From Parashewanella sp049608225 (GTDB taxonomy: Bacteria; Pseudomonadota; Gammaproteobacteria; Enterobacterales; Shewanellaceae): a DNA stretch of 21,909 nucleotides. Of the stretch, positions 1-8,372 are shown piece after piece (positions within the stretch are counted from its first letter, which is position 1; every line of letters starts with the position of its first letter). The translations under genes were made by a program, and so were the position numbers. The notes beneath the pieces are model-generated. The model had not been told where the DNA came from, searched no databases, and was given only the letters and a program-made list of their open reading frames with translations. The stretch spans positions 1-21,909 of the forward strand of contig JBMYXI010000057.1 of the NCBI GenBank assembly GCA_049608225.1. The letters are read 5' to 3'.

Positions 1-1340
1 AAATCACTAACCTACTCTCTTCCATAAACGGTATCGTTTGGGGAGTCCCCATGTTGGTCGCTATTTTAGGGGTCGGCTTATTTTTAACGCTCGGCTTGAA
101 GTTAATGCCAATTTCAAAAATTGGTACTGGCTTTAAATTACTGTGGCAAGGAAGAACACCTGTAAATGAAGACAAAAAAGAAGGGGAGATCAGCCCATTT
201 AATGCGTTAATGACATCACTTTCTGCCACTATAGGTACGGGTAATATTGCAGGTGTTGCTACCGCAATCGTACTGGGTGGTCCAGGCGCATTATTTTGGA
301 TGTGGTGTACCGCACTTGTCGGCATGGCAACCAAGTTTGCAGAAGCTGTATTGGCTGTAAAATATCGTGAAGTCGATGAAAAAGGCAATCATATCGGTGG
401 CCCGATGTATTACATCAAAAACGGCCTTGGCAAAAAGTGGGCTTGGCTCGGCGGAGCTTTTGCTATTTTCGGTTCGATCGCAGGCTTTGGTATCGGTAAT
501 ACAGTTCAATCCAACTCGGTAGCTCATGCCTTAGAGTCGAGCTTTGGTATTGATCCAATCATTACGGGTGTCGTGATGATGTTGCTGGTTGGCTTAGTAC
601 TCATGGGCGGCATTAAACGTATCGCTGATGTTGCGGGTAAACTAGTTCCTTTAATGGCGCTGTTTTACATTAGTGCTGGTGTATTTGTTCTTATCGTAAA
701 CATTTCTGAAATCCCTGCTGCTTTCTCATTGATCATTAACTCAGCCTTTAATGGTACTGCTGCTACTGGTGGTTTTGCTGGTGCCGCGGTATGGGCAGCC
801 ATTCGCTTTGGTGTCGCTCGCGGTGTATTTTCCAACGAAGCAGGCCTTGGCAGCGCTCCAATTGCTCATGCCGCCTCTCAAACCAAAAATCCTGTTGAGC
901 AAGGCTTAGTCGCAATGCTAGGCACCTTTATTGACACCTTGATTGTATGTACAATTACCGGCTTAGCAATTGTAGTATCAGGCGAGTGGACAACAGGCGT
1001 TGATGGCGCGGCACTAACTTCAAAAGCCTTTTCAACAGCAATCCCAGCAGGTGAACACATTGTTGCTATTGCTCTAGCGGTATTTGCATTTACTACCGTG
1101 TTAGGCTGGAGTGTTTATTCTGAAAAATGTGTGCAATTTTTATTTGGTGTCAAAGCAGTTGTACCATTCAGAATTCTTTGGATAATCGCGGTACCGATTG
1201 GTGCGTTAAGCTCATTGAAGTTTATTTGGCTATTAGCGGATACACTAAACGCCATGATGGCACTGCCAAACTTAATTGCTTTATTACTATTAAGTCCAGT
1301 AGTGTTTAAACTGACCAAAGAGTATTTTGTGAAAAAATAA
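1..1340 (+). CDS. Sodium:alanine symporter (AGCS/AlsT family), 5' end outside window
   Basis: Inner-membrane Na+-coupled symporter of small amino acids (alanine/glycine family). The reading frame is open from base 3 with no stop, and the residues before the first in-window ATG (position 51) read ITNLLSSINGIVWGVP, which resembles the usual AGCS N-terminus. The true start is therefore upstream and position 51 is an internal Met. Family features visible are the TSLSATIGTGNIAGVATA segment, the GGPMYYIKNGLG segment and the FSNEAGLGSAPIAHA segment, all typical of AGCS substrate and sodium sites. Many hydrophobic spans follow to the C-terminus. The gene is convergent with the ankyrin gene, 27 bp away. 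Family assignment is firm; the substrate (alanine, glycine or another) cannot be read from the sequence. Confidence 0.93.
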   Translation, partial: ITNLLSSINGIVWGVPMLVAILGVGLFLTLGLKLMPISKIGTGFKLLWQGRTPVNEDKKEGEISPFNALMTSLSATIGTGNIAGVATAIVLGGPGALFWMWCTALVGMATKFAEAVLAVKYREVDEKGNHIGGPMYYIKNGLGKKWAWLGGAFAIFGSIAGFGIGNTVQSNSVAHALESSFGIDPIITGVVMMLLVGLVLMGGIKRIADVAGKLVPLMALFYISAGVFVLIVNISEIPAAFSLIINSAFNGTAATGGFAGAAVWAAIRFGVARGVFSNEAGLGSAPIAHAASQTKNPVEQGLVAMLGTFIDTLIVCTITGLAIVVSGEWTTGVDGAALTSKAFSTAIPAGEHIVAIALAVFAFTTVLGWSVYSEKCVQFLFGVKAVVPFRILWIIAVPIGALSSLKFIWLLADTLNAMMALPNLIALLLLSPVVFKLTKEYFVKK

Positions 1341-1359
1341 GCTTTCATCTTGGAAAAGG

Positions 1360-1394
1360 ATTAAACCCTAAGCCTCATCGTCTTTGGGTTTAAT
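1360..1394. terminator. Candidate hairpin between convergent genes
   Basis: Perfect 9-bp inverted repeat ATTAAACCC (1360-1368) / GGGTTTAAT (1386-1394) with a 17-nt loop. It overlaps the last codons and stop of the ankyrin gene and lies just after the symporter stop. Neither strand has a strong T-tract after the stem, so intrinsic termination is only a possibility. Confidence 0.35.
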
Positions 1395-2951
1395 CACTTG
1401 CCAATCACCAAGTTCTAAGTCTTCCTCAGTCAGCGGCGATGTAACATCAATCAGCAACGGAATTAATTTATTCTTATCCTTTTGCTTCATTTTATCTGTA
1501 ACGTCAACCGCCTTAAGTCCTTTTTTATTCGCAATATCGACAGATGCCCCCTTCTCTCTTAGCATGGCAATCATCACAATATCTTTTTCTCTGACAGCAA
1601 TGTGTAATGGCGTATCCCCGTTATCATCTTGCTGGTTTATCGCTTTTTTTATCGCACCAGCGTTTAATACTTCTCTAACAGCATCATGGACTTTAATTCT
1701 CGCTGCAACATGAAGTGCATTCGCTCCAGCAGCAATTTTAGTTTTTGCACGCCACCCTTGTGAAATGACGAACTCATTTGAATATTGAGCTTCAACTTTT
1801 ACTGATTTACTTAACAGTAATTGAGTCATTGCTGAATTGTTTCGCCCTACAGCATACATCAAAGGTAAGCCCAACGAAGCTTTTACACTATCTGAGCCGA
1901 CTCGATTTGGGTTAGCACCTTTTTCTAACAGGAGGTTAACAACCTCGGTGTTACCTATCGAGGCCGCTAGTCGCAAGGCTAGGTGACAACTCCCCTTCCA
2001 TGACTCTCCTTTAGGAAGGTTGTCCACCAGCACTTCTACAACAGCAGCACTTCCTGACTTCACAGCACTAAATAAATTTTGATTTAAAAGTTCTTGCGAG
2101 ACAGGCTGAGCAGCTAAATATGCTTTCAGTTCCAGATACTTATTAGCATCAACTAATCCAGTTAATGTGTCCTTTACCCGTTCAGAGGTAGCAGAATACA
2201 AATAATGAGCTGGCTTCATCCCCTTTTTATCGGACATTTTCATATCTGCAACTTCTGCAGAGTTTAATAATAAAGTTAACAAGTCTTCAGCATTTTTATA
2301 CGAATACACACCAGGCATACGCTGCTCAAATGCATAATGCAAACTGTTCTTGCCTGCCTTATCAGCCGCGCCAACCTTTGCGCCTTGATTTAATAACTGC
2401 TGAACGATGGAAAGTCGATGGTTTTGTACTGCAACCATTAATGGTGTACAACCATTGTGATTCGTTGCTTCCAATTTTGCACCATATGAGAGTAGAAGCA
2501 CGACTATTTGTTCATGCCCTGCTTGCGCTGCAATATGCAACGCCGAACTTCCCGATGAATCCAATGAATTTACATCAATGTAACCAGATTTAAGTAACTG
2601 TTCCACTACCTTTTCATCACCATTGAGTACTGCTGAAAACAGACCTTTTTCGGCCATCATTTTTTGAGCCTCACTGTTCATAACCAGTTCAAAACGTTGA
2701 ACAATACTCTCAACCGAAGAGCTTGGTATCGCTTCTAAGGGAATATCGCCACCAGTGCTTCTGACATCCGGCTCTAAATGAAAGTTGGCAGCTGCGTTCT
2801 TCTTTGCTTTGACAAGCGTCACTCGATAAAGCTTGGAGCCTTCAAGATCAGCGCCTTCAATTCTAACCAATGACTTACTACGAATAGCTTCTCTTGCTGC
2901 AGTTTGCAGCTGAGTCTCACTAAAACTAGAGTTAATCTTAATTTGAGACAT
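1368..2951 (-). CDS. Ankyrin-repeat protein, 527 aa, no signal peptide
   Basis: Probably a cytoplasmic protein-protein interaction scaffold; no enzymatic domain is visible. Residues 1-98 are a non-ankyrin N-terminal region I do not recognise. Ankyrin-type helix pairs begin at about residue 103 (LFSAVLNGDEKVVEQLL), continue with clear repeats at about 134-165 (SSALHIAAQAGHEQIVVLLL) and 167-198 (CTPLMVAVQNHRLSIVQQLL), pass through degenerate repeats at about 200-310, and resume at 321-352, 361-390, 410-440 and 445-478. The C-terminus (about 500-527) is acidic. The start is ATG with AAGGG about 6 nt upstream. It stands alone: the cobalamin cluster upstream on the same strand ends 240 bp away behind a terminator-like structure. 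Bacterial ankyrin proteins have many roles, so no specific function is inferred. Confidence 0.85.
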   Translation of the reverse strand: MSQIKINSSFSETQLQTAAREAIRSKSLVRIEGADLEGSKLYRVTLVKAKKNAAANFHLEPDVRSTGGDIPLEAIPSSSVESIVQRFELVMNSEAQKMMAEKGLFSAVLNGDEKVVEQLLKSGYIDVNSLDSSGSSALHIAAQAGHEQIVVLLLSYGAKLEATNHNGCTPLMVAVQNHRLSIVQQLLNQGAKVGAADKAGKNSLHYAFEQRMPGVYSYKNAEDLLTLLLNSAEVADMKMSDKKGMKPAHYLYSATSERVKDTLTGLVDANKYLELKAYLAAQPVSQELLNQNLFSAVKSGSAAVVEVLVDNLPKGESWKGSCHLALRLAASIGNTEVVNLLLEKGANPNRVGSDSVKASLGLPLMYAVGRNNSAMTQLLLSKSVKVEAQYSNEFVISQGWRAKTKIAAGANALHVAARIKVHDAVREVLNAGAIKKAINQQDDNGDTPLHIAVREKDIVMIAMLREKGASVDIANKKGLKAVDVTDKMKQKDKNKLIPLLIDVTSPLTEEDLELGDWQVIKPKDDEA

Positions 2952-3110
2952 ATACGCCCTTAAAAGCTTCTCAACAATGAGAATTTCAACATTTTAGCTA
3001 AAAGTTTAGACCGTTTTTGTTCAATAAGGGGCGAATATTGATAACAAAATAAGCCAATTTCTCAAGAGTATTTGCTAAAGTCAAACGTAGAGAAAATTAA
3101 GAAATGATTA

Positions 3111-3157
3111 CAAAAGCGCCATCGGAGAGTCGGGCGAAAGCCACCCATAATGGCACT
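3111..3157 (-). terminator. Structured terminator after the btu cluster
   Basis: On the minus strand an 8-bp stem pairs AGTGCCAT (3157-3150) with ATGGCGCT (3122-3115), with one G-U pair, and is followed at once by TTTTG (3115-3111). Inside the 27-nt loop is a second small hairpin built on GGC/GCC (3133-3142). The element sits 34 bp after the stop of the MAPEG gene, as expected for the end of the cobalamin operon. The complex loop is unusual for a plain terminator. Confidence 0.5.
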
Positions 3158-3191
3158 ACATTACACCGCTAGGTAGCACTTACCCAGCTGA

Positions 3192-3575
3192 TTAAAATGC
3201 TTGCCAAAATACCCCAAGACTGCAACCAAAACCTACAAACCAAGATAAGGATCGTAAAGAAGAAAAGTCAAACAAATATAACAGCTGGAATGCTACTCTT
3301 GATACTAAGTAACCAATCGCGAACATAGCTGCTGAATCATTGGCGCTTTGCGATGCCATCACAGCAAGTACAGAAATTGAGAAGATCAACAAAGCTTCAA
3401 ACTCATTCTGGTGGGCAGCTAAAGCACGAGCACCAAATCCAGTTAACTTAGCTTGTTGAGCACGTGGGTGATGATTATCATAACGCCCCATTTTTACTTG
3501 TGCATAAGCAACAGGCGCCTTAGCTAGATAAGGCAGTAACATCGCGATAAATAAACAAATTAGTAAGGTTTCCAT
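3192..3575 (-). CDS. MAPEG-family membrane protein, 127 aa
   Basis: Small integral membrane protein of the MAPEG fold (membrane-associated proteins in eicosanoid and glutathione metabolism). About four hydrophobic spans are visible (about residues 2-22, 60-78, 82-102, 106-125), with the polar family-like loop NHHPRAQQ...GFGARALAAHQNEFEA between spans 1 and 2 (residues 34-61). I chose the ATG at 3575: AAAAGG lies 6 nt upstream, the protein begins directly with the first membrane span (METLL), and the longer frame would add 37 polar residues overlapping btuF. The gene starts 10 bp after the btuF stop, so it is very likely cotranscribed with the cobalamin genes. Whether it has any part in corrinoid handling is unknown; bacterial MAPEG proteins of this size mostly lack an assigned substrate. 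Confidence 0.85.
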   Translation of the reverse strand: METLLICLFIAMLLPYLAKAPVAYAQVKMGRYDNHHPRAQQAKLTGFGARALAAHQNEFEALLIFSISVLAVMASQSANDSAAMFAIGYLVSRVAFQLLYLFDFSSLRSLSWFVGFGCSLGVFWQAF

Positions 3576-3585
3576 AAACATCCTT

Positions 3586-4422
3586 TTAAAGAATAGATAA
3601 ATTGAGTCTACTTTTGTCCAGTACCTGACACAAGGCTTGCGCGCCCTCAATGGCACGTAATGTCGGTCGATATAAGATATCTGCATTAAGCTGATAAATT
3701 TGTTGGAATTTTACCGCTGGTATCTCTGGCCATTTTGACCAATCAATTCCTTGAACATTGCCTTTTTCATTAGCTTGCAAGATAACTTGCGGCTGTTTGA
3801 GTAACACATTTTCAGTGCTCACTTGTGGATATGAATTCACCGCATGATAAAAAACATTTTCGCTATGGCAAGCGGTCAGTAGTTGTTGGATCCAGCTGCC
3901 TTTCGCCACTGTCATTAATGGTGAAGACCATAATTGGTAAAACACTTTTATCGATGCCTTCTGACTATTAGCGATTACTAGCTGGTTTAATTGACGACGA
4001 AATTGGCTCGCTTTTTCTTGTGCGGCAACTTCATAACCCGTTAACTTTCCAAGCTCGATTAATGTGTCAGGGATAGCCGCTAATGTTTTAGGATCATTAT
4101 TGTATAACTTGAAACCAAACTCTTTTAGTCTTCGAATGTCTGACGCTTTATTGCCACTACCCCAGTAAACGATGAGATCGGGCTTTAATTGCACAATTTT
4201 TTCTATTTGGACGCCATAAAAACCACCGATAACTGGGATATTTTTCGCTTGTTCAGGATAATCAGCGTTATCGGTAGTCGCAATAATCGAATCACCGGCA
4301 CCAATACTATAAAGCTGCTCAACTATATGTGGTGATAAGGCAATAATTCGTTTGGCCGGCTCTGCAGTTGCCGTAAATGCGATAACAAGTAAAACTGCCA
4401 CTAAAAAGCATCGTGAAATCAT
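3586..4422 (-). CDS. btuF: Periplasmic cobalamin-binding protein BtuF
   Basis: Substrate-binding protein of the vitamin B12 ABC importer; it captures corrinoid in the periplasm and delivers it to BtuCD. A signal peptide is clear (MISRC, hydrophobic core, cleavage near ATA-EP at residue 20). The mature protein starts with the class III binding-protein pattern KRIIALSPHIVEQLYSIGAG, followed by ADYPEQAKNIPVIGGF and LKPDLIVYWGSGN, and has the expected two-lobe pattern with a long linking helix. The length of 278 aa is near the family norm of about 265-280. Its ATG overlaps the cobO TGA by one base. Context with cobO, btuC and btuD supports B12 rather than iron-siderophore or haem as ligand. Confidence 0.9.
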   Translation of the reverse strand: MISRCFLVAVLLVIAFTATAEPAKRIIALSPHIVEQLYSIGAGDSIIATTDNADYPEQAKNIPVIGGFYGVQIEKIVQLKPDLIVYWGSGNKASDIRRLKEFGFKLYNNDPKTLAAIPDTLIELGKLTGYEVAAQEKASQFRRQLNQLVIANSQKASIKVFYQLWSSPLMTVAKGSWIQQLLTACHSENVFYHAVNSYPQVSTENVLLKQPQVILQANEKGNVQGIDWSKWPEIPAVKFQQIYQLNADILYRPTLRAIEGAQALCQVLDKSRLNLSIL

Positions 4423-5021
4423 CAGTAATCAAACCCTTTTTGCGCCATAACGCCAGAGTCAAACGCATGTTTTATGGATTTAACTTCACTAACAGTATCA
4501 GCAAGTTCAATTAATTGTCGGTGACATGCTCTGCCTGTCACGATAACATTTTGCATAGGAGGCCTTGCTCGTATTGCATCGACAACATCTTCAATATCAA
4601 GGTAATGATAACTTATCATGTAGGTTAATTCGTCCAGCAGCACACAATCAATATTGGGATCAGTTAAATACTGTTTTGCGACTCGCCATGCATTCTTTGC
4701 TGCGGCTATGTCTTGTTCTCTATCTTGTGTTTCCCAAGTAAAGCCGGTGCCCATGACGTGAAACGGCACCCCAACTTGCTCAAGTAAATTGCGTTCACCG
4801 CACGCCCAATCGCCTTTAATAAATTGAATTACTGCAGCCTTTTTACCATGCCCTACTGCTCGAGCAATCGTGCCAAAGCCTGATGTGGACTTGCCTTTGC
4901 CATTACCCGTTAATATTAACAACAATCCTTTTTCTACCGTCGCGGCTTCAATTCTCGCATCAACCTGTTGTTTTAATTTTTGTTGGCGCTGTTGATGTTT
5001 TTGCTGCTTGTCGTTAGTCAT
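4422..5021 (-). CDS. cobO: Cob(I)alamin / cob(I)yrinate a,c-diamide adenosyltransferase (CobO/BtuR type)
   Basis: Cytoplasmic ATP-dependent enzyme that transfers the 5'-deoxyadenosyl group to cob(I)alamin or a precursor, producing the coenzyme form after import. The P-loop LTGNGKGKST is at residues 37-46, followed by GTIARAVGHGKKAAVIQFIKG. The acidic segment DCVLLDELTYMISYHYLD and the ending VKSIKHAFDSGVMAQKGFDY are typical of CobA/CobO/BtuR proteins. Length 199 aa matches the family (E. coli BtuR 196). A Gln/Lys-rich N-terminal extension (residues 5-20) is usual for this group. It overlaps btuC by 4 bp and btuF by 1 bp, so translational coupling is likely. Confidence 0.93.
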   Translation of the reverse strand: MTNDKQQKHQQRQQKLKQQVDARIEAATVEKGLLLILTGNGKGKSTSGFGTIARAVGHGKKAAVIQFIKGDWACGERNLLEQVGVPFHVMGTGFTWETQDREQDIAAAKNAWRVAKQYLTDPNIDCVLLDELTYMISYHYLDIEDVVDAIRARPPMQNVIVTGRACHRQLIELADTVSEVKSIKHAFDSGVMAQKGFDY

Positions 5022-6043
5022 GATTTACTGCTTTTTTTGAATAAAATAATGATGAAAAATACACTACCAATAACGGCGGTAATTATACCTACAGGAAGTT
5101 CTTGATTGTCAATTAGGCATCTAGCAATGACATCAACCCAAATCATAAATATCGCGCCCAGTAGTGCCGTATAAACAAAAGGTGGTGGGCTTTGCAATAC
5201 GAGTCTCACCACATGCGGGATCATCAATCCGACAAACGCGATACCACCACACGCTGCCACCAGCACCGCCGTTACTACTGAACAAATTAACAAAACCGCT
5301 AAGCGCAATTTTGTTACACTGATGCCCAGAGATTGCGCACTCTCATCCCCCAATTGCAATACCGAGATCCAAGGCGTTAATACAAAAAGGGCGATCAAAG
5401 CACTCACAACCACAATACTCGGCAATGTTAATAAATCCCAACTCGCTTTGGTGAAACTACCAAGACTCCAAAACAAAATATTTGCCGCAATATCAGGAGC
5501 AGAAAAATAAAGTAATAAGCTGCTAACAGAACCACATAAAAAGGACACGGCGACACCAGCCAATAACATAGTTTCAATTTGTTGGCTGCGCTTAAGTAGC
5601 GATAATGTCAACACCAGAATCATAGACAGAGCTGCCCCAAAAAAAGCCGAAATAGACAGCCCTAACTCGCCAATAAGATTAGAAGATACCGTACTACTCA
5701 ATAATCCACTGGATAAGGTAATAAAAACCACTGCGCCTAATGAGGCTCCGGAACTGATACCAAATAGATAAGGATCCGCCAACGGGTTTTTAGTGACAGT
5801 TTGTAATGCGGCTCCAGCCATTGACAAGCCAGCACCCGCTAACAAAGCCAGCAGAATACGAGGTAAGCGTAATTCAAAGATAATTTTATCAGTTAGCGTT
5901 ATCGCTTCATCCCCCAGTAACCCATGCTGTAAACTCGATACTACTTGTGAAAAGCTTATCTGAGCCGCACCTAAACTGGCAGACATCAGCATACTTACAA
6001 CTAACACAGACACCATCAAAACTATGGGAGCAAAGTTACGCAC
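5018..6043 (-). CDS. btuC: Cobalamin ABC transporter permease BtuC (FecCD family)
   Basis: Inner-membrane permease of the B12 importer, working as a dimer with BtuD. It is a hydrophobic 341-aa protein with about ten spans. Family signatures are GAGLSMAGAALQTVTKNPLADP (about residues 76-97) and, near the C-terminus, CGGIAFVGLMIPHVVRL, which contains the coupling-helix region contacting the ATPase. The start is GTG at 6043, inside the end of btuD (8-bp overlap), so it is probably translationally coupled. FecCD permeases for siderophores look very similar; B12 specificity is inferred from cobO, cobC and btuF next door. Confidence 0.9.
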   Translation of the reverse strand: MRNFAPIVLMVSVLVVSMLMSASLGAAQISFSQVVSSLQHGLLGDEAITLTDKIIFELRLPRILLALLAGAGLSMAGAALQTVTKNPLADPYLFGISSGASLGAVVFITLSSGLLSSTVSSNLIGELGLSISAFFGAALSMILVLTLSLLKRSQQIETMLLAGVAVSFLCGSVSSLLLYFSAPDIAANILFWSLGSFTKASWDLLTLPSIVVVSALIALFVLTPWISVLQLGDESAQSLGISVTKLRLAVLLICSVVTAVLVAACGGIAFVGLMIPHVVRLVLQSPPPFVYTALLGAIFMIWVDVIARCLIDNQELPVGIITAVIGSVFFIIILFKKSSKS

Positions 6044-6860
6044 TTATCTCATCCTTAAAAGATGATTTATCAATGTTCGTCGGCGCGTCATCATAGAAAT
6101 AATGAAGGTAAGGCTTATTTTGATTTGCTGTTTTGTGCACTTGACACCTCACCGAAAAGACCTGTTCTATTCGGGAACTAGTAAGCACAATATCTGGAGT
6201 ATCTACGAGTTCGAGCGAACCTTGATTGAGCATAAGTAATTGATCGCACATCGAGCTAGCAAGGTTTAAATCATGAATAGAAGCAATCACTGTGATACCT
6301 AAGCTTTTCACCAACTGTAAAATTTGAATTTGGTAGTGAATATCAAGATGGTTAGTCGGTTCATCTAAGATAAGCAATTTAGGTTGCTGCACAATTGCTC
6401 GAGCGATCAAAGCTCTTTGCCGCTCACCACCAGAAAGCCGATAAAACTTTTTATCAGCTTTATGAGACAGTTCCACTTTGGCAAGCGCGCGTTGAATTAC
6501 TAATTTGTCTTGCTGAGTTGGTAAAGAAAGTAAGGGTTTGTTAGGAGTTAATCCCATCGCCACCAATTGCTCGGTGGTAATGTCTAAGTCAGCAGGGGTA
6601 TCTTGCTGAACAACGGCGATTTGACGAGCGAGTTGTCTCGTTGAGTATTCAAATAACGATCGACCAAATAAGTAAATATCACCTTGTTGCGGTTTAACAA
6701 AACCGTATAAGCAGCGTAATAAACTGGTCTTGCCTGCACCATTGGGTCCGATAACCCCTAACATTTTGCCTTCTGATAAACAAAAGCTAATGCCTTTCAA
6801 TATCGTCAAGTTATCGGTTTTCCAAGTCAGTTTATCAACCTGTAGCGCAGCTTGACCCAT
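6036..6860 (-). CDS. btuD: Cobalamin ABC transporter ATP-binding protein BtuD
   Basis: ATPase of the B12 importer. Visible motifs: Walker A GPNGAGKTS (38-46), Q-loop region AVVQQD (82-87), ABC signature LSGGERQ (142-148), Walker B LLILDEP (162-168) with D-loop NHLD, and H-switch His196 (SIHDLN). This is the FepC/BtuD type; at 274 aa it carries about 25 extra C-terminal residues compared with E. coli BtuD (about 249). ATG at 6860 has AGGG almost touching it and a weak GAG further back, so the start is a little uncertain. It lies 18 bp after cobC and overlaps btuC. Confidence 0.9.
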   Translation of the reverse strand: MGQAALQVDKLTWKTDNLTILKGISFCLSEGKMLGVIGPNGAGKTSLLRCLYGFVKPQQGDIYLFGRSLFEYSTRQLARQIAVVQQDTPADLDITTEQLVAMGLTPNKPLLSLPTQQDKLVIQRALAKVELSHKADKKFYRLSGGERQRALIARAIVQQPKLLILDEPTNHLDIHYQIQILQLVKSLGITVIASIHDLNLASSMCDQLLMLNQGSLELVDTPDIVLTSSRIEQVFSVRCQVHKTANQNKPYLHYFYDDAPTNIDKSSFKDEISA

Positions 6861-6878
6861 TCCCTAAATTCTCATTGC

Positions 6879-7499
6879 TTAATTATTTGGCCATTGTAAC
6901 CTTAAATGACGTCGACCGGATTCTTCTTCAATAACTTTAATTTCAATTTTTGCCGCATAAGGTAAATCAAAATTTCGATATAAGCCATGATGTTGTCTCA
7001 TATGCAACACGGTTGCCACTATATGTCTTATCACGCCCGCATGCGTAATGACCATTGCCGTAGTTTTACCCGATTGCTGTGATTGGTCGTTAAATAAGTC
7101 ATCAATAATTTGAGTTAATGCCGCTGTGACTCGCGTTCCAAAGTCAGCTAAGGTTTCACCATTAGGCGGAGTGTTTTCCCACGGGTCATCCCAGTATTTC
7201 GTTAACTGCATAGGGAAAGATTTAAGTAAGGTTTCGAATGGCAAGCCATCCCAATCACCAAAATCCGTTTCTTGTAGTGAGGGCATAACAACAGATTTAT
7301 CATCTAATTGCAGCGCAAATTCCATGCAACGTATTAATGGTGAGCTATAAACTAAAACGTTACTGCAATCGATATCTGCGATGGCTGACTTCATTTGCTG
7401 CTCACCTTTCGCAGACAAAGCAACATCAACCTGACCACGCAGTATATCGCCACCTTGGCACTCACCATGCCTTAACAAAATCAAGGTACCTGTTTTCAT
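6879..7499 (-). CDS. cobC: Histidine phosphatase, probable alpha-ribazole phosphatase
   Basis: Phosphoglycerate-mutase-like phosphatase, likely removing phosphate from alpha-ribazole 5'-phosphate (or adenosylcobalamin 5'-phosphate) in nucleotide-loop assembly. It has the catalytic LLRHGE motif (His11), the ETDFGDWDG segment (77-85), and the second histidine in VITHAGVIRH (His153). I chose ATG at 7499, which has GGGG 6 nt upstream; the longer frame opens with a TTG four codons earlier and a poor site. The length is 206 aa, as in CobC proteins. It is first of the tight btu block (18 bp to btuD). Histidine phosphatases are versatile, so the CobC call rests on both motif and neighbours. Confidence 0.82.
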   Translation of the reverse strand: MKTGTLILLRHGECQGGDILRGQVDVALSAKGEQQMKSAIADIDCSNVLVYSSPLIRCMEFALQLDDKSVVMPSLQETDFGDWDGLPFETLLKSFPMQLTKYWDDPWENTPPNGETLADFGTRVTAALTQIIDDLFNDQSQQSGKTTAMVITHAGVIRHIVATVLHMRQHHGLYRNFDLPYAAKIEIKVIEEESGRRHLRLQWPNN

Positions 7500-7569
7500 G
7501 TTATTCCCCAAATAAATTGACCTCTATTTAGGGTAGACAATAAAGTTGGCTTATGTCATTTAGATTGTA

Positions 7570-8307
7570 TTAGCAAGGCAGATCAGGTCGGATATTTTGC
7601 TCACCAAAAATTTGTCGATGAAATTGTCGTGATAAGTTAAAGGTATCGACCACATCTTTCCACATTACCGCGAGCTGGCCACTTCTAATATTTGCATCTT
7701 GAACCCTATGGTCAGACACAATAGATTTAGAAAAGCACTTAGCATCATTCTCTAATTGCACGTTAAATTTTGCCTCAACCTGATAACGTTCACCATAGTG
7801 AATGTAGGCTTGTCGCCTTAAGAGCATGTCATTTTGTTTTGTGAGCATTTGGGGAATGAGTGGCGCCTCACACATCAACATAATCCGATGAATAAAATAG
7901 GCCAATTCATGTTCAGCGAAATCATCGAATAAAGCATGATGTAAACGCCACACTTCTCTCAACTCTTGCTTCAACGGTGTACCTGATTTGACGTTAACAT
8001 TTAAGGTTTCGATAGAAAAGGTACCAAAAAACAACACTGCTAGTTTTTGTTCTTTGCTCAGCTCTCCTTGCCATTGAATGTACCAGTTTTGCATTCTCAT
8101 TAAATTGGCTAAATTGAGATCTGTCCATAATTCAAATAAATCAGTTAATGCTTTGGTCTGTACTACAGCTTCACCTATATCAGGATCCGAAAAAGCCTGT
8201 GAAGCGCGATCAATAAAACTTTGTCTACGTGCATCCATCGCTGAATAGGAGGTTAAATCTTTGGGAAAAAGGTCAACATGTGCTTGATAAAGTGAGCCAA
8301 CAGACAT
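7570..8307 (-). CDS. Uncharacterised cytoplasmic protein, 245 aa
   Basis: I do not recognise the family. The protein has no signal peptide and no convincing membrane span; it looks mostly alpha-helical and is rich in aromatic and histidine residues (for example NWYIQWQGEL, EVWRLHHALFDDFAEHELAYFIHRIMLM). Two cysteines are seen: one in the second half and one as the last residue. The ATG has AAGGA 7 nt upstream. It lies upstream of cobC on the same strand, separated by 70 bp, so it could be the first gene of the cobalamin operon or a separate unit. The His/Glu-rich central segment (LHHALFDDFAEHE) could bind metal, but that is speculation. Confidence 0.7.
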   Translation of the reverse strand: MSVGSLYQAHVDLFPKDLTSYSAMDARRQSFIDRASQAFSDPDIGEAVVQTKALTDLFELWTDLNLANLMRMQNWYIQWQGELSKEQKLAVLFFGTFSIETLNVNVKSGTPLKQELREVWRLHHALFDDFAEHELAYFIHRIMLMCEAPLIPQMLTKQNDMLLRRQAYIHYGERYQVEAKFNVQLENDAKCFSKSIVSDHRVQDANIRSGQLAVMWKDVVDTFNLSRQFHRQIFGEQNIRPDLPC

Positions 8308-8372
8308 AAATCTGTCCTTGATTAGAGTAAATCTTTACAATAACCATGTGTCATAACAAGCGATAATTCAAG

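Noticed and set aside
1384..1713. 109-codon plus-strand frame opposite the ankyrin gene.
   Set aside because: It is a shadow of the ankyrin-coding strand with no ribosome site and no recognisable domain.
3110..3190. Resemblance to a c-di-GMP (GEMM-I) riboswitch on the plus strand (GAGTCGGGCGAAAGCC and CTAGGTAGC).
   Set aside because: The fixed positions and pairing of the GEMM aptamer do not line up, and no plus-strand gene follows for thousands of bases.
3576..3686. 37-residue N-terminal extension of the MAPEG protein.
   Set aside because: It overlaps the end of btuF, is polar, and lacks support; the ATG at 3575 has the correctly spaced ribosome site.
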